From Phycisphaerae bacterium (GTDB taxonomy: Bacteria > Planctomycetota > Phycisphaerae > UBA1845 > Fen-1342), in NCBI GenBank assembly GCA_022072445.1, contig JAJVHV010000030.1, positions 148,822-207,637 on the forward strand: a stretch of DNA of 58,816 nucleotides, read 5' to 3'. The notes beneath the pieces were generated by a model. It saw only the letters and a list, made by a program, of their open reading frames with translations, did not search any database and had not been told where the DNA came from. Below are positions 41,301-48,757 of the stretch, piece by piece. The number at the start of each line of letters is the position of its first letter. The stretch's first letter is position 1. Both the position numbers and the translations under genes were made by a program.

Positions 41301-44160
41301 CAACGACCGCGGCGTGGGCTACGGCCTGAATCGCGACGACGACTGTTCGAAGCCCATCCGTCGCTCGGGCGGTTCCAGCTTCCAGTATCCGTGCAACGGT
41401 AGCGACCCGCACGATTGCGCGCCGCTGATCTCGGGCTGCGTGTGGGACACGTACCAGGAGCTGGGCGGTGATAATTCCGATCTGAGCGTGGTCAAGAAGC
41501 TGACGCTCAACAGCGTGCTGCTGCACACCGGCGAGCTGATCGAGCCGGACATCACGATCGACTTCGTCACGCTCGACGACACCAACGGGAAGCTGTGGGA
41601 CGGCACGCCGCACGGCACCGCCATCGCCGCCGCCTTCGGCGAGCACAACATGGGCGTGGCCTGCTCGGATCGTCCGACCACGCCGGCCAACGTGGTGGCG
41701 ACGAACGCTTCGTTCTGCGACAAGGTCCGCGTGACCTGGACGGCCTCGACCCGCGCGCAGCGCTATCGCATCACGCGGGCACCGACGTTCGACGTCACCC
41801 AGCAGAAGGAGATCGGCAACACGACCGGGACGACGATTGAGGACAACGACTGGACGCTCGACCCGAACATCTCGTACTTCTACTGGGTCACCGCGGAGAA
41901 CTTCTGCGGCCGCAGCGGCACGAGCAACGCGGACGTGGGCACGATCTCCGATCCGCCGCCCGCGCCCAGCGGCATGAACGCCAGCGACGGCACGCAGTGC
42001 AACGCCGTTCGCATCGTCTGGAACGCGGTCAGCGGCGCCACGGGCTACACCATCTGGCGCAGCACGGTCAACAGCCCGGAGACGGCCGTCCAGATCGGCA
42101 CCGACACCGCCTCGCCCTACGACGACACGACCGCCTCGTCGTCGGGCACAACCTATTTCTACTGGGTCCGCACGACCAAGCCGTGCGGCAAGGGCGGCTT
42201 CGGCCTGGCCGACAGCGGCTTCCGCGGCAGCGCCCCCGGCGCTCCGGGCGTCATCATCGCCAGCGACAACAACTGTTCGGCGATCAACGTCAACTGGACC
42301 GACGTGGCTGGTGCGACGTCGTACATGCTCTATCGCAACACGACGAACAACTCGGCCACCGCCACGCTTCTGGCGACCGTGACCAGCTCCGATTACTCGT
42401 GGACCGCCGCAACGCCCGGGACGACGTACTACTTCTGGGCCAAGGCCAAAAACACGTGTGGGACGAGCGGCTTCAGCAACGCGACCACCGGAACGCGGCT
42501 CCCCGGGCCCGGAGTTCCGACGGGCGTCTTGGCGAGTGACGACACGTCGTGTACGTCGGTCGAAGTCAAGTGGAACGCCGCCGCCGAAGCCACCGGCTAC
42601 ACCATCTGGCGCAACACGGTGAACAACAGCGCCACGGCGACGCAGATCGGCTCGGACACGGCCAGCCCGTTCAGTGACACGACGGCCACGCCGGGCACGA
42701 CCTACTCCTACTGGGTCAAGGGCACCAATGCCTGCGGCTCCAGCGCGTTCAGCACGTCCAACACCGGCAAGCGCAAGGCGGCGCCGAATCCGCCCGCCAG
42801 CGTCACCGCCAGCGACGGCACGTCTTGTGAGCACGTCGCACTTGGCTGGCCCAGTGTCACCGGCGCTACGGCCTACTCCGTCTGGCGCGGCACGACGAGC
42901 AATTCCGCGCAGGCGGCTCTGTTGGGCGTCACCAACGTGCTCAAGTTCATCGACACGACCGGGACGCCGAACGTCACCTATCACTACTGGGTCCGCAGCC
43001 GCAACGACTGTGGCGACGGCGCGTTCGGCACGCCCAGCACCGGCTTCCGCACGACTCCGCTGCCGGCGCCCAGCGTCGTCAACGCGACGGACAGCGTGCA
43101 CTGCGCGTTCGTACGCGTATCGTGGAACGGCGTCAGCGGCGCGACGGGTTACACGATCTGGCGGCACACCGCCAACGACGAAGCCCAGGCAACGCAGATC
43201 GCCTCCGACACCGCCAGCCCGTATGACGACACGTCGGCAACGCCGGGGCAGGTCTACTTCTACTGGGTGCGGGCCACCGCTGCCTGCGGCAAGGGGCCGT
43301 TCAGCGACCCCGACAGCGGCTCACGTCCGGGCGTGATCGCGGCACCGACCGGCGTCAGCGCCACCGACGGCACCAGTTGCACGTTTGTGACGGTCTCGTG
43401 GAACGCCGTCTCGGGCGCCAGCAGCTACACCATTTGGCGCAACACCACCAACAACACGGCGACCGCCAAGAACATCGGGTCCGACTCGGCCAGCCCGTTC
43501 AGCGACTCGACAGCCACGGCCGGCACGACCTACTTCTACTGGGTCAAGGCCGTCGACGCCTGCGGCTCGAGCGGCTTCAGCAGCACGAACAGCGGCTTTC
43601 GCGAGAAAACACCGACTGCGCCGACCGGCGTCGCCGCATCCGACGCCACCTCGTGCGACGCCGTCACCGTCTCCTGGACCGCGGTTAGCAACGCCGACGG
43701 CTACACCATCTGGCGTGGCACGTCGTCCTCAACCGCGTCCGCCACGCAGATCGGCAGCGACTCCGCCTCGCCGTTCAACGACGTCACCGCCACACCCGGC
43801 ACGACGTTTTACTACTGGGTGAAGGCGTCGAACCAGTGCGGCACCAGCGGCTTCAGCGCTTCCAACACCGGGTCGCGCAAGAAGGCGCCCGCCACGCCGA
43901 CCGGCGTGTCCGCTTCGGACGGCTTGTCCGGATTCGTGCGTGTGTCGTGGAATTCGGTCAGCGGTGCGAGCAGCTACCGCATCTACCGCAGTCTGACGAA
44001 CAACACGAGCGACGCGGAACTGATCGCCAACGATTCGGCCAGTCCGTACAGCGACACGACGGCCATTCCGTTCCTGACGTACCACTACTGGGTGCGTGCG
44101 ACGAACGATTGCGGCACGAGCGGGTTCAGCAGTTCGAACTCGGGCTGGAGACTGCCGTAG
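38332..44160 (+). CDS. Giant secreted M36-like metalloprotease with nine Fn3 modules
   Basis: A 1,942-residue exported protein. A short signal sequence (about 6-23) is followed by four copies of an unrecognised ~120-residue unit (starting near 47, 178, 298 and 421; each has 'xAGxWxDVxGGRxxxID' and a closing 'VVxF' strand). An FTP-like propeptide region (about 545-690) precedes a fungalysin/M36-like protease domain with the zinc site HEYGHH (960-965), then GEGFGD about 15 residues later as the third-ligand region. From about 1116 to the end are nine fibronectin type III modules of ~92 residues, most with two Cys ('SC' early, 'ACG/TCG' late). No dockerin, LPXTG or PEP-CTERM tail was seen. AAAGGAG lies seven bases before the ATG. 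It is probably an extracellular protease. Confidence 0.88.
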   Translation: MKRRWWVTTYGMIVCTALGALGAWQDELAVDVPEDEAPAWAQITPSGTEVIIPDVAAWDSENVRAMLESIAPGAVSRGGRPALLCSSNMQIDAGAAFDVPGGRATLIDSATTDLLLSLIAPGELDAVFDGALVVYEPSFVADPSDRPRDADHDDDAVEDLAAAPADPLALEAPTVSGEEVGLLDSPMDANLWPLLIAPDMLEGVDPRSLHLATLRGSSVAAGAWQDVAGGRIVLIDEAALDAIRGVIPIDIPADQPVVAFAASDVADEVGHALAAAPESPVDVTPTNDGAAPQSDDGGAEIALLDAEQIDPQIRELVAQLVGSEQGRVGVSRGPVQLDAGTWTDVAGGRAMALDIDTDETLRALFDASGVALAASDRLVLFVSQEAATEAAQASTVMDGDAVAAADDALVSAAIVDEATGDEVTFLPVAPRSSDELLLMVNDVPPPAGDMRNARLAAYRGVDALPHGQWRAVGDGYVCRIVDEAVDVVSAMIEDDEFVAPAGGAYAVFVSEHAPQNADETGQDERHGAFPSLDDQSDPLSDPQFDVLPVEQRAAMANLQALYPEVRYYLNGTRITRAYGAPFGGGATPQEAAESFVAAHAGVFGGTPADLRPGNQFNDELTQELMYDEATGEYAFTLVYYTQHRDGIPVIGAELRVMVRNEPGYPIVWAGSSLRDLSGFELPKAAIGNDPGTTGHEQAQAIIPDLAQFSPSLQRIWAGIDHMQVAPQLVVMFDATNSPDTSMGGKVWRFLANPQSGEIVHYKDQMCTATVSGNVKIKHTDGFKADYCASEVSDNMKSAKVFNFLPPVTVYASTSGNYSMSVNTLFDVVVETKIEGRHFVVEDKQGSLEHLTKSVPNGGTGNFVHNEDNDSGRIRAQANGYFFADFARRFLLDSSNGVPNFPTIKSQNDFPVHVNHDENPLTLCPCNAWYFPGLLGIGATLNFCRAQDGCPNTAFGGVIFHEYGHHVVAMAGSGQGQYGEGFGDCMNILAANDRGVGYGLNRDDDCSKPIRRSGGSSFQYPCNGSDPHDCAPLISGCVWDTYQELGGDNSDLSVVKKLTLNSVLLHTGELIEPDITIDFVTLDDTNGKLWDGTPHGTAIAAAFGEHNMGVACSDRPTTPANVVATNASFCDKVRVTWTASTRAQRYRITRAPTFDVTQQKEIGNTTGTTIEDNDWTLDPNISYFYWVTAENFCGRSGTSNADVGTISDPPPAPSGMNASDGTQCNAVRIVWNAVSGATGYTIWRSTVNSPETAVQIGTDTASPYDDTTASSSGTTYFYWVRTTKPCGKGGFGLADSGFRGSAPGAPGVIIASDNNCSAINVNWTDVAGATSYMLYRNTTNNSATATLLATVTSSDYSWTAATPGTTYYFWAKAKNTCGTSGFSNATTGTRLPGPGVPTGVLASDDTSCTSVEVKWNAAAEATGYTIWRNTVNNSATATQIGSDTASPFSDTTATPGTTYSYWVKGTNACGSSAFSTSNTGKRKAAPNPPASVTASDGTSCEHVALGWPSVTGATAYSVWRGTTSNSAQAALLGVTNVLKFIDTTGTPNVTYHYWVRSRNDCGDGAFGTPSTGFRTTPLPAPSVVNATDSVHCAFVRVSWNGVSGATGYTIWRHTANDEAQATQIASDTASPYDDTSATPGQVYFYWVRATAACGKGPFSDPDSGSRPGVIAAPTGVSATDGTSCTFVTVSWNAVSGASSYTIWRNTTNNTATAKNIGSDSASPFSDSTATAGTTYFYWVKAVDACGSSGFSSTNSGFREKTPTAPTGVAASDATSCDAVTVSWTAVSNADGYTIWRGTSSSTASATQIGSDSASPFNDVTATPGTTFYYWVKASNQCGTSGFSASNTGSRKKAPATPTGVSASDGLSGFVRVSWNSVSGASSYRIYRSLTNNTSDAELIANDSASPYSDTTAIPFLTYHYWVRATNDCGTSGFSSSNSGWRLP

Positions 44161-44204
44161 GCTGACGGCCGGGCAACCTGCCCGCGCGAGTGAACGATGA
44201 AGCA

Positions 44205-44240
44205 ACCGCGGGGAGTCGCTCATGGGCGGCTCCCCGCGGT
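44205..44240. terminator. Strong hairpin after the giant protease gene
   Basis: A perfect 11-bp stem, ACCGCGGGGAG (44205-44215) with CTCCCCGCGGT (44230-44240), around a 14-base loop, 45 bases after the stop. There is no U-tract, so it may be a Rho-assisted terminator or an mRNA 3' stabiliser. Confidence 0.5.
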
Positions 44241-44333
44241 GCGTTGCGGTCGCCGCGCTTCACAGCCCGACGCACTGGCGAGTGGGAGGGAGTGCAGCCG
44301 CGGGTGCGGAACGTTTCGCCGCGAACACGCGCT

Positions 44334-44368
44334 GGCGTTCTGCATTCTGCATTCTTCATTCTTCATTG
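44334..44368. repeat. 7-bp tandem repeat array
   Basis: GGCGTTC, TGCATTC, TGCATTC, TTCATTC, TTCATTG in strict 7-bp register. On the minus strand this reads GAATGAA/GAATGCA, the same heptamer as at 33574-33594. It lies in the intergenic region between the protease and HDOD genes (44161-44405), which otherwise holds only the hairpin. Confidence 0.75.
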
Positions 44369-44405
44369 CAGTTGCAGCAGCCGCGGGCGGCGGCTCTTGA
44401 TCAGG

Positions 44406-45305
44406 TCATTGCTCGCCGAAAACGCTCGACGCTTCGGCCACAAGTTCGGGCAGCTTGGCGGTCAGGTCGGCCAGCGTCGCCGGCGTCAGTCCGATCGACT
44501 CGAGCATCTCTTCGGTGACAGCCTGCGTCTGCGCCGTCAGCCAGAAACCATAGCGCGCCTGGCAGCAGAGCACGTCGGCAATGTTCACATACGTCGTCAG
44601 CTTGCGCAGCTCCGGCTTCAGATGCGACGGGTCGTGGTGGTAACCGATGGCGCTGCGCAGTCCGGGCGGGAACTTCCACTTGGCGGCCAGCGCCGCGCCG
44701 AAGGTCGGATGATCGGCGCCGATCACCTCCGCCTCCACCTGGCAGAAATTCAGCGGCTCACTATGGCAGCGAACGGCGATCGTCCGCAGCTTGTCGGGAA
44801 ACAGTTGATGCTCCACCAGCAATCCCATGTCGTGGACCAGGCCGGCGACAAATGCCTCTTCGGCAAAATCGCGCCCACCCGCCTTGGCGAGCAGCTTGGC
44901 GCAGACGCCCACCGAGATCGAGTGCGTCCACAGGTCCTTGGGTGCGAAATGCTCGGAGATCGGCTGCGGCGTGAACATGCGCGAGAGCGACGCGGCCAGG
45001 GCGATGTTCTTCACGGCGCTGAGACCGAGCATGACGATGGCCCGGTCGAGACTCGAAATCTGCGAGGGCAGGCCGTAAAACGCCGAGTTCACGACCTTGA
45101 GGATCTTGGCCGCCAGGGCGGGGTCGTTCTTCACGATGTCGTGCATGTCGTGGGCGCTGGCCTTGGGGTCTTCGACCACGTCCATGATTTTTACCGTGAT
45201 CTCGGGCAGGGCCGATATCTCGGTGACCTTGGCCATGGCGCTCTGCAAGTGCGGCGGCAGCGCGGGAGCGGACGGGTGTGGCGCAAGCAGCTCGGCGGTC
45301 GACAT
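44406..45305 (-). CDS. HDOD-domain protein
   Basis: A 299-residue protein made of an HDOD domain (about 40-240), an HD-hydrolase relative that usually lacks the full metal site and acts in signalling. Visible blocks are 'ITVKIMDVVEDPKASAHDMH', 'IVKNDPALAAKILKVVNSAF', 'SSLDRAIVMLGLSAVKNIAL' and 'EEAFVAGLVHDMGLLVEHQL'. The last contains a real HD (VHD), so partial metal binding is possible. The C-terminal 60 residues are helical. The ATG at 45305 has GGAG eight bases upstream; ten more residues in frame are unlikely. It is divergent from an HD-domain gene, 246 bp apart, hinting at a shared signalling context. Confidence 0.87.
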   Translation of the reverse strand: MSTAELLAPHPSAPALPPHLQSAMAKVTEISALPEITVKIMDVVEDPKASAHDMHDIVKNDPALAAKILKVVNSAFYGLPSQISSLDRAIVMLGLSAVKNIALAASLSRMFTPQPISEHFAPKDLWTHSISVGVCAKLLAKAGGRDFAEEAFVAGLVHDMGLLVEHQLFPDKLRTIAVRCHSEPLNFCQVEAEVIGADHPTFGAALAAKWKFPPGLRSAIGYHHDPSHLKPELRKLTTYVNIADVLCCQARYGFWLTAQTQAVTEEMLESIGLTPATLADLTAKLPELVAEASSVFGEQ

Positions 45306-45414
45306 CGCAGAATCTCCGGGGTCGAGGGTCGGCACGTGCCTTCTATTCGCTATCGGCGGGTGGGGCGGGCGTGTTCAGTGATGACCACGTCAGGTGGTGA
45401 ACGTCCCGATAACA

Positions 45415-45443
45415 TTGTCGCCGCGTGCCACTGGCGGTATGAT
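45415..45443 (+). promoter_or_regulatory. Promoter of the HD-domain gene
   Basis: TTGTCG (45415-45420), a 17-bp spacer and TATGAT (45438-45443). The leader is about 100 bases and ends in GGGAGGTGGC before the ATG. Confidence 0.65.
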
Positions 45444-45551
45444 GGGGGTGATGGTGGCCAACAGCCACGATCGCGCGACTCGGAAGGTGAACGGAAGCAG
45501 CCGAGACTGAGTTCGCGGACGTACACGTCTTGGTGAGAACAGGGAGGTGGC

Positions 45552-46274
45552 ATGGTCGACATCGACCGGGTTGCGGGGTTGGCGCAAGGTCTGCTGACGC
45601 TGCGGGGGAACGACGGAAAGCAGGACGCGTGGCTGTGGCAGCACAGCGAGCGCGTGATGCGCCTGGCGCGGATGATTTCGTTGCTGCCGGAGTTTTCGGA
45701 CATTAGCGTTGACCGGGGCGCGGTTGCGGTCGCCGCCCTGTTCCACGACGCCGGCTGGGTGGTGCAGTTCGAACAGGGCCGGCTGGAGCGCTGGCAGGTG
45801 ATGAACAAACCGACCAGCGATCTGCAGCGCGAACTGGGGGCGACTTTTCTGCGCGAGCACGCGTCTCACATCGTGCCGGCGCCGACGCTCGACACCGCCG
45901 CCGAGGCCATCCGCCAGTGCAACTTCCGCGAGACCGAGCTGCCCGAGGCGCAAATACTGTCGGAAGCGGAGAATCTGGATGACGTGGGGATGATGCACGT
46001 GGTGCGTCAGATCCGGCATCACCTGGCCGAAGGGCGCTCGGTCGATCAGCTCCTGAATGGCTGGTCGCGGCAGAAGGAATACCAGTACTGGGAGGCGCGG
46101 ATCAAGGACAGTTTTCGCATCGAGGCGGTGCGGCAACTGGCGCGAACGCGACTGGCGACGGTCGATCAGGTCATGTCGATGATCGCGCGCGAGCACAGTT
46201 GCATGGACGTCAAGCGCGTCATCGAGGCCTTCGGTATCGAGCCGTCGCCGCAGGAAGGCGTGGCGACGCCGTAG
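45552..46274 (+). CDS. HD-domain protein
   Basis: A 240-residue protein with an HD phosphohydrolase-like domain: HSERVMRLARMI (His30) and VAALFHDAGW (His64-Asp65), then 'EAENLDDVGMMHVVRQIRHH', which supplies the distal Asp. These are the expected metal ligands of an HD hydrolase, so it may be catalytically active on a nucleotide; the substrate is unknown. The C-terminal helices (about 175-240) are not assigned. GGGAGG precedes the ATG. Its own promoter lies at 45415-45443. A heptamer array follows ten bases after the stop. Confidence 0.82.
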   Translation: MVDIDRVAGLAQGLLTLRGNDGKQDAWLWQHSERVMRLARMISLLPEFSDISVDRGAVAVAALFHDAGWVVQFEQGRLERWQVMNKPTSDLQRELGATFLREHASHIVPAPTLDTAAEAIRQCNFRETELPEAQILSEAENLDDVGMMHVVRQIRHHLAEGRSVDQLLNGWSRQKEYQYWEARIKDSFRIEAVRQLARTRLATVDQVMSMIAREHSCMDVKRVIEAFGIEPSPQEGVATP

Positions 46275-46283
46275 GGGTCTGGA

Positions 46284-46332
46284 TTCAGCGTTTGGGGTTC
46301 AGCGTTCAGCTCTCAGAGTTCAGCGTTCGCCG
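46284..46332. repeat. 7-bp tandem repeat array
   Basis: TTCAGCG, TTTGGGG, TTCAGCG, TTCAGCT, CTCAGAG, TTCAGCG, TTCGCCG: seven units in strict 7-bp register, four close to TTCAGCG. It is intergenic between the HD and MoaD-like genes. Confidence 0.75.
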
Positions 46333-46392
46333 GCGCGTCGCGTCGGTCCTCGGTGGCCAGGCGCGCGGTCGCGGGCGATCGCCCCGCTCCGG

Positions 46393-46398
46393 TAGAAT
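46393..46398 (+). promoter_or_regulatory. -10 box immediately ahead of the MoaD-like gene
   Basis: TAGAAT ends six bases before the ATG at 46405, so transcription should start at or within a base of the A of the start codon. No -35 and no ribosome site were seen. It predicts a leaderless mRNA. Confidence 0.5.
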
Positions 46399-46404
46399 GG
46401 CGGC

Positions 46405-46701
46405 ATGATTCGCGTCGTTCTTCCATTTCACCTGCGCTCGCTGGCGCGGGTCGACGGTGAAGTGCGGCTGAGCGTCGATGGACCGGTCACGCACCGTGCG
46501 CTGCTTGACGCGCTCGAGGCCCGCTATCCGATGCTGCGCGGCACGATCCGCGACCACGGCACGCTGCGGCGGCGGCCGTTCATCCGCTTTTTCGCCTGCC
46601 GGCGCGATCTCTCGCACGAGCCGCCCGACACGCCCCTGCCCGAGGCGGTCGTCCGCGGGGCCGAGCCGTACCTGGTGGTCGGGGCGATCGCCGGCGGGTA
46701 G
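46405..46701 (+). CDS. MoaD/ThiS-family ubiquitin-like sulfur carrier
   Basis: A 98-residue beta-grasp protein. It begins with the strand [16 protein letters not shown], has '[20 protein letters not shown]' as the helix, and ends in the exposed Gly-Gly (VVGAIAGG) that is adenylated and thiocarboxylated in MoaD/ThiS carriers. '[20 protein letters not shown]' is characteristic of a MoaD-like subgroup found outside the classic moa operons. No E1-like partner is adjacent, so the acceptor (molybdopterin, thiazole, or a Cys/Met pathway) is unknown. It is followed 35 bases later by a nucleotidyltransferase gene. A -10 box touches the start. Confidence 0.85.
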   Translation: MIRVVLPFHLRSLARVDGEVRLSVDGPVTHRALLDALEARYPMLRGTIRDHGTLRRRPFIRFFACRRDLSHEPPDTPLPEAVVRGAEPYLVVGAIAGG

Positions 46702-46736
46702 GCGCGGCTCACCTCCTTTGCAACAGGAACCGCCCC

Positions 46737-47570
46737 ATGATGACGCGGGTCGCTCTCGACGAACTGCGCTTGCCGGCACCTCATCGCGAGTTTCTGGAGG
46801 GCGCCCTCCCGCGGCTGATGAGCGATCTTCGCATCGTGGGCGTGCTCGCCGCCGGGTCGATTCTGACCGGTGCCATGGACGAATTCAGTGATCTGGACCT
46901 CGTCGTGGCCGTCGAGCCCGAGCACGACGCGGCGATCCTGGAGAATCGCCTGGCGATGACTGCGCGGCTCGGGCTGCTGCTCTCGGCCTTTACCGGCGAG
47001 CACGTCGGCGAGCCACGGATCATCATCGCGCTCTTCGGCCCGCCGCCGCTGCACGTTGATCTCAAGTTTGCACCGGTGACGGACCTGGCGAAGCGCACGG
47101 ACCGGCCGTTGGTACTTTGCGAGCGCGGCCACGGCGTGTCGGACATCGTCGCGCGTGCGAGCGCGTCGCCGGCGCGGCCGGACGCACAGTGGATCGAGGA
47201 TCGCGTCTGGGTCTGGGTGCACTACGTCGCGGCGAAGATCGGGCGGGGCGAGCTTTTCGAGGCTCTGGACGGGCTCGCCGCTCTTCGCCGGCTTGTGCTG
47301 GGGCCGCTGGCGCTGGCGGCGTGCGGTGCGGCTCCGTACGGAGTGCGCCGAATTGAGTGGCATGTGCCGGAATTCGCGCAGCAGCTTCGGCAGACCGTTG
47401 CGGACTACGATGCGTCGTCGTGCAGCCGCGCGCTTGAGGCCGTCGCGGATCTCTACGTGCGGCTGCGCGACGAACACCCCGCGCCCGGACTGATTCGCCG
47501 CGAGGCGGCACAAGCTGCGTCACGCGCCTATCTGGCGGGGTTGAGCGTGCGCGGCAATGCGCGATCGTGA
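46737..47570 (+). CDS. Nucleotidyltransferase-domain protein
   Basis: A 277-residue protein with an N-terminal nucleotidyltransferase fold: the GS/DxD signature reads 'GVLAAGSILTGAMDEFSDLD', followed by LVVAV, and a later Asp in 'LHVDLKFAPV' completes the metal triad. The C-terminal ~150 residues are helical and resemble the substrate-binding half of DUF4111/aminoglycoside adenylyltransferase-like proteins, though no specific family is clear. It could modify a small molecule or act as an antitoxin-type MNT enzyme; no HEPN partner is adjacent. An ATG at 46740 is an equal alternative start. It is convergent with the cysteine synthase gene, ten bases apart. Confidence 0.78.
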   Translation: MMTRVALDELRLPAPHREFLEGALPRLMSDLRIVGVLAAGSILTGAMDEFSDLDLVVAVEPEHDAAILENRLAMTARLGLLLSAFTGEHVGEPRIIIALFGPPPLHVDLKFAPVTDLAKRTDRPLVLCERGHGVSDIVARASASPARPDAQWIEDRVWVWVHYVAAKIGRGELFEALDGLAALRRLVLGPLALAACGAAPYGVRRIEWHVPEFAQQLRQTVADYDASSCSRALEAVADLYVRLRDEHPAPGLIRREAAQAASRAYLAGLSVRGNARS

Positions 47571-47580
47571 CGCGCCGGCG

Positions 47581-48504
47581 TCACGGCCGCCGATAGACGT
47601 CGGTGCTGAGATACTTCAGGCCCGAGTCGACCAGTAACGTCACGACCGTGCCGCCAGGGCCGAGCCGCCGGGCGAGCTCGATTGCGGCGATGACGTTGGC
47701 GCCGGACGAAGTTCCCGCGAGCAGCCCTTCCTCGCAGGCCAGCCGGCGGGCCATCTCCTTGGCATCGTCGGTCGCGACGGCGGCGATTTCATCGACGAGA
47801 GACGGGTCCCAGAGCGGCGGCGTGTAGCCGATGCCGACTCCTTCGATCTTGTGTGGCCCCGCCGGACCGCCGCCCAGCACCGATGACTCGGTGGGCTCGA
47901 CGACGACGATCCGCACGCCCGGCTTGTGCCGCTTCAGCACGGTGGCGACGCCGCGGGACGAGGCGGCGGTGCCGACGCAGTGGACGAACGCGTCGACCTT
48001 GCCACCGGTCTGACTCCAGATTTCCTCGCCGAGCGGGAAATAGCCGGCGATGCTGTCGCGGTTGTTGAGCTGATCGGTCCAGTACGTGTGCGGCTCGCGG
48101 CTGAGCGTGCGGGCGGCCTCGATCATGCCGAGAATCAGCTTGCGCGTCGTTCGGCCACCCTCGCTCGGCACCAGTGTCAGCTCGGCGCCCAGCGCCGCCA
48201 TGTGGTCCAGCTTTTCGCGGCTGAACGCGTCGGAGGTGACGATGCGGATGCGGTATCCGCGGGCGGCACAGACCATCGCGAGCGAGGCGCCGGTGCTGCC
48301 GCCGGTGTATTCGACAACCGTGTCGCCGGGTTTCAGCCGGCCGTCGGCCTCGGCCCGAGTGATGACGGCGTTGGCCATGCGGTCCTTCATGCTGCCGGTC
48401 GGGTTCTCCCATTCGAGCTTGACGAGCACGGCGGCGCAGTCGGGCGGTACGACTTTTCGCAGGCGGACGATCGACGTGTTTCCGATGGCTTGCAGGAGAT
48501 CCAT
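47581..48504 (-). CDS. Cysteine synthase-family PLP enzyme
   Basis: A 307-residue fold-type II PLP enzyme of the cysteine synthase/cystathionine beta-synthase group. The PLP lysine is in NPTGSMKDRMA, the substrate Asn-loop equivalent is VVEYTGGSTGASLA (the 'TSGNTG' position, here TGGSTG), and the phosphate-binding loop is 'GTAASSRGVATVLK' (usually GTGGT). 'EGLLAGTSSGANV' is the conserved C-terminal block. The changes in both loops suggest a substrate other than O-acetylserine, or a diverged subfamily. ATG 48504 starts MDLLQAIGNTSIVRL; upstream frame extension is rejected. The 253 bp upstream (48505-48757) show no gene. Confidence 0.85.
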   Translation of the reverse strand: MDLLQAIGNTSIVRLRKVVPPDCAAVLVKLEWENPTGSMKDRMANAVITRAEADGRLKPGDTVVEYTGGSTGASLAMVCAARGYRIRIVTSDAFSREKLDHMAALGAELTLVPSEGGRTTRKLILGMIEAARTLSREPHTYWTDQLNNRDSIAGYFPLGEEIWSQTGGKVDAFVHCVGTAASSRGVATVLKRHKPGVRIVVVEPTESSVLGGGPAGPHKIEGVGIGYTPPLWDPSLVDEIAAVATDDAKEMARRLACEEGLLAGTSSGANVIAAIELARRLGPGGTVVTLLVDSGLKYLSTDVYRRP

Positions 48505-48757
48505 GGCACCATCAGACACTCGCCGCGCCGCCATGTCGAGCGTGGCGGAACGGGTCGACGGTGGGAAAGCGGGAACGTGGGAAGAGGGAGGCGGATGAAC
48601 TCGCGGAATTCGGCTGCCTTGTGGCGCCCAGATCAGGGCGATTCGGCCGGTTGCGACGTCGCCGGTTTCGATTCCGCGGCGCGGCGGGCAGCTTCTTCGG
48701 CTTCGCGCTGCTCGACGGCGCGCTGCTCGGCGTTTTACGCAGCATCGTTCGTTGGTT

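Noticed and set aside
39166-43167. A 1,333-codon open frame antisense to the giant protease
   Set aside because: High third-position GC makes antisense frames open; its translation is His/Arg/Val-rich low complexity with no motifs, and the plus strand has clear domains.
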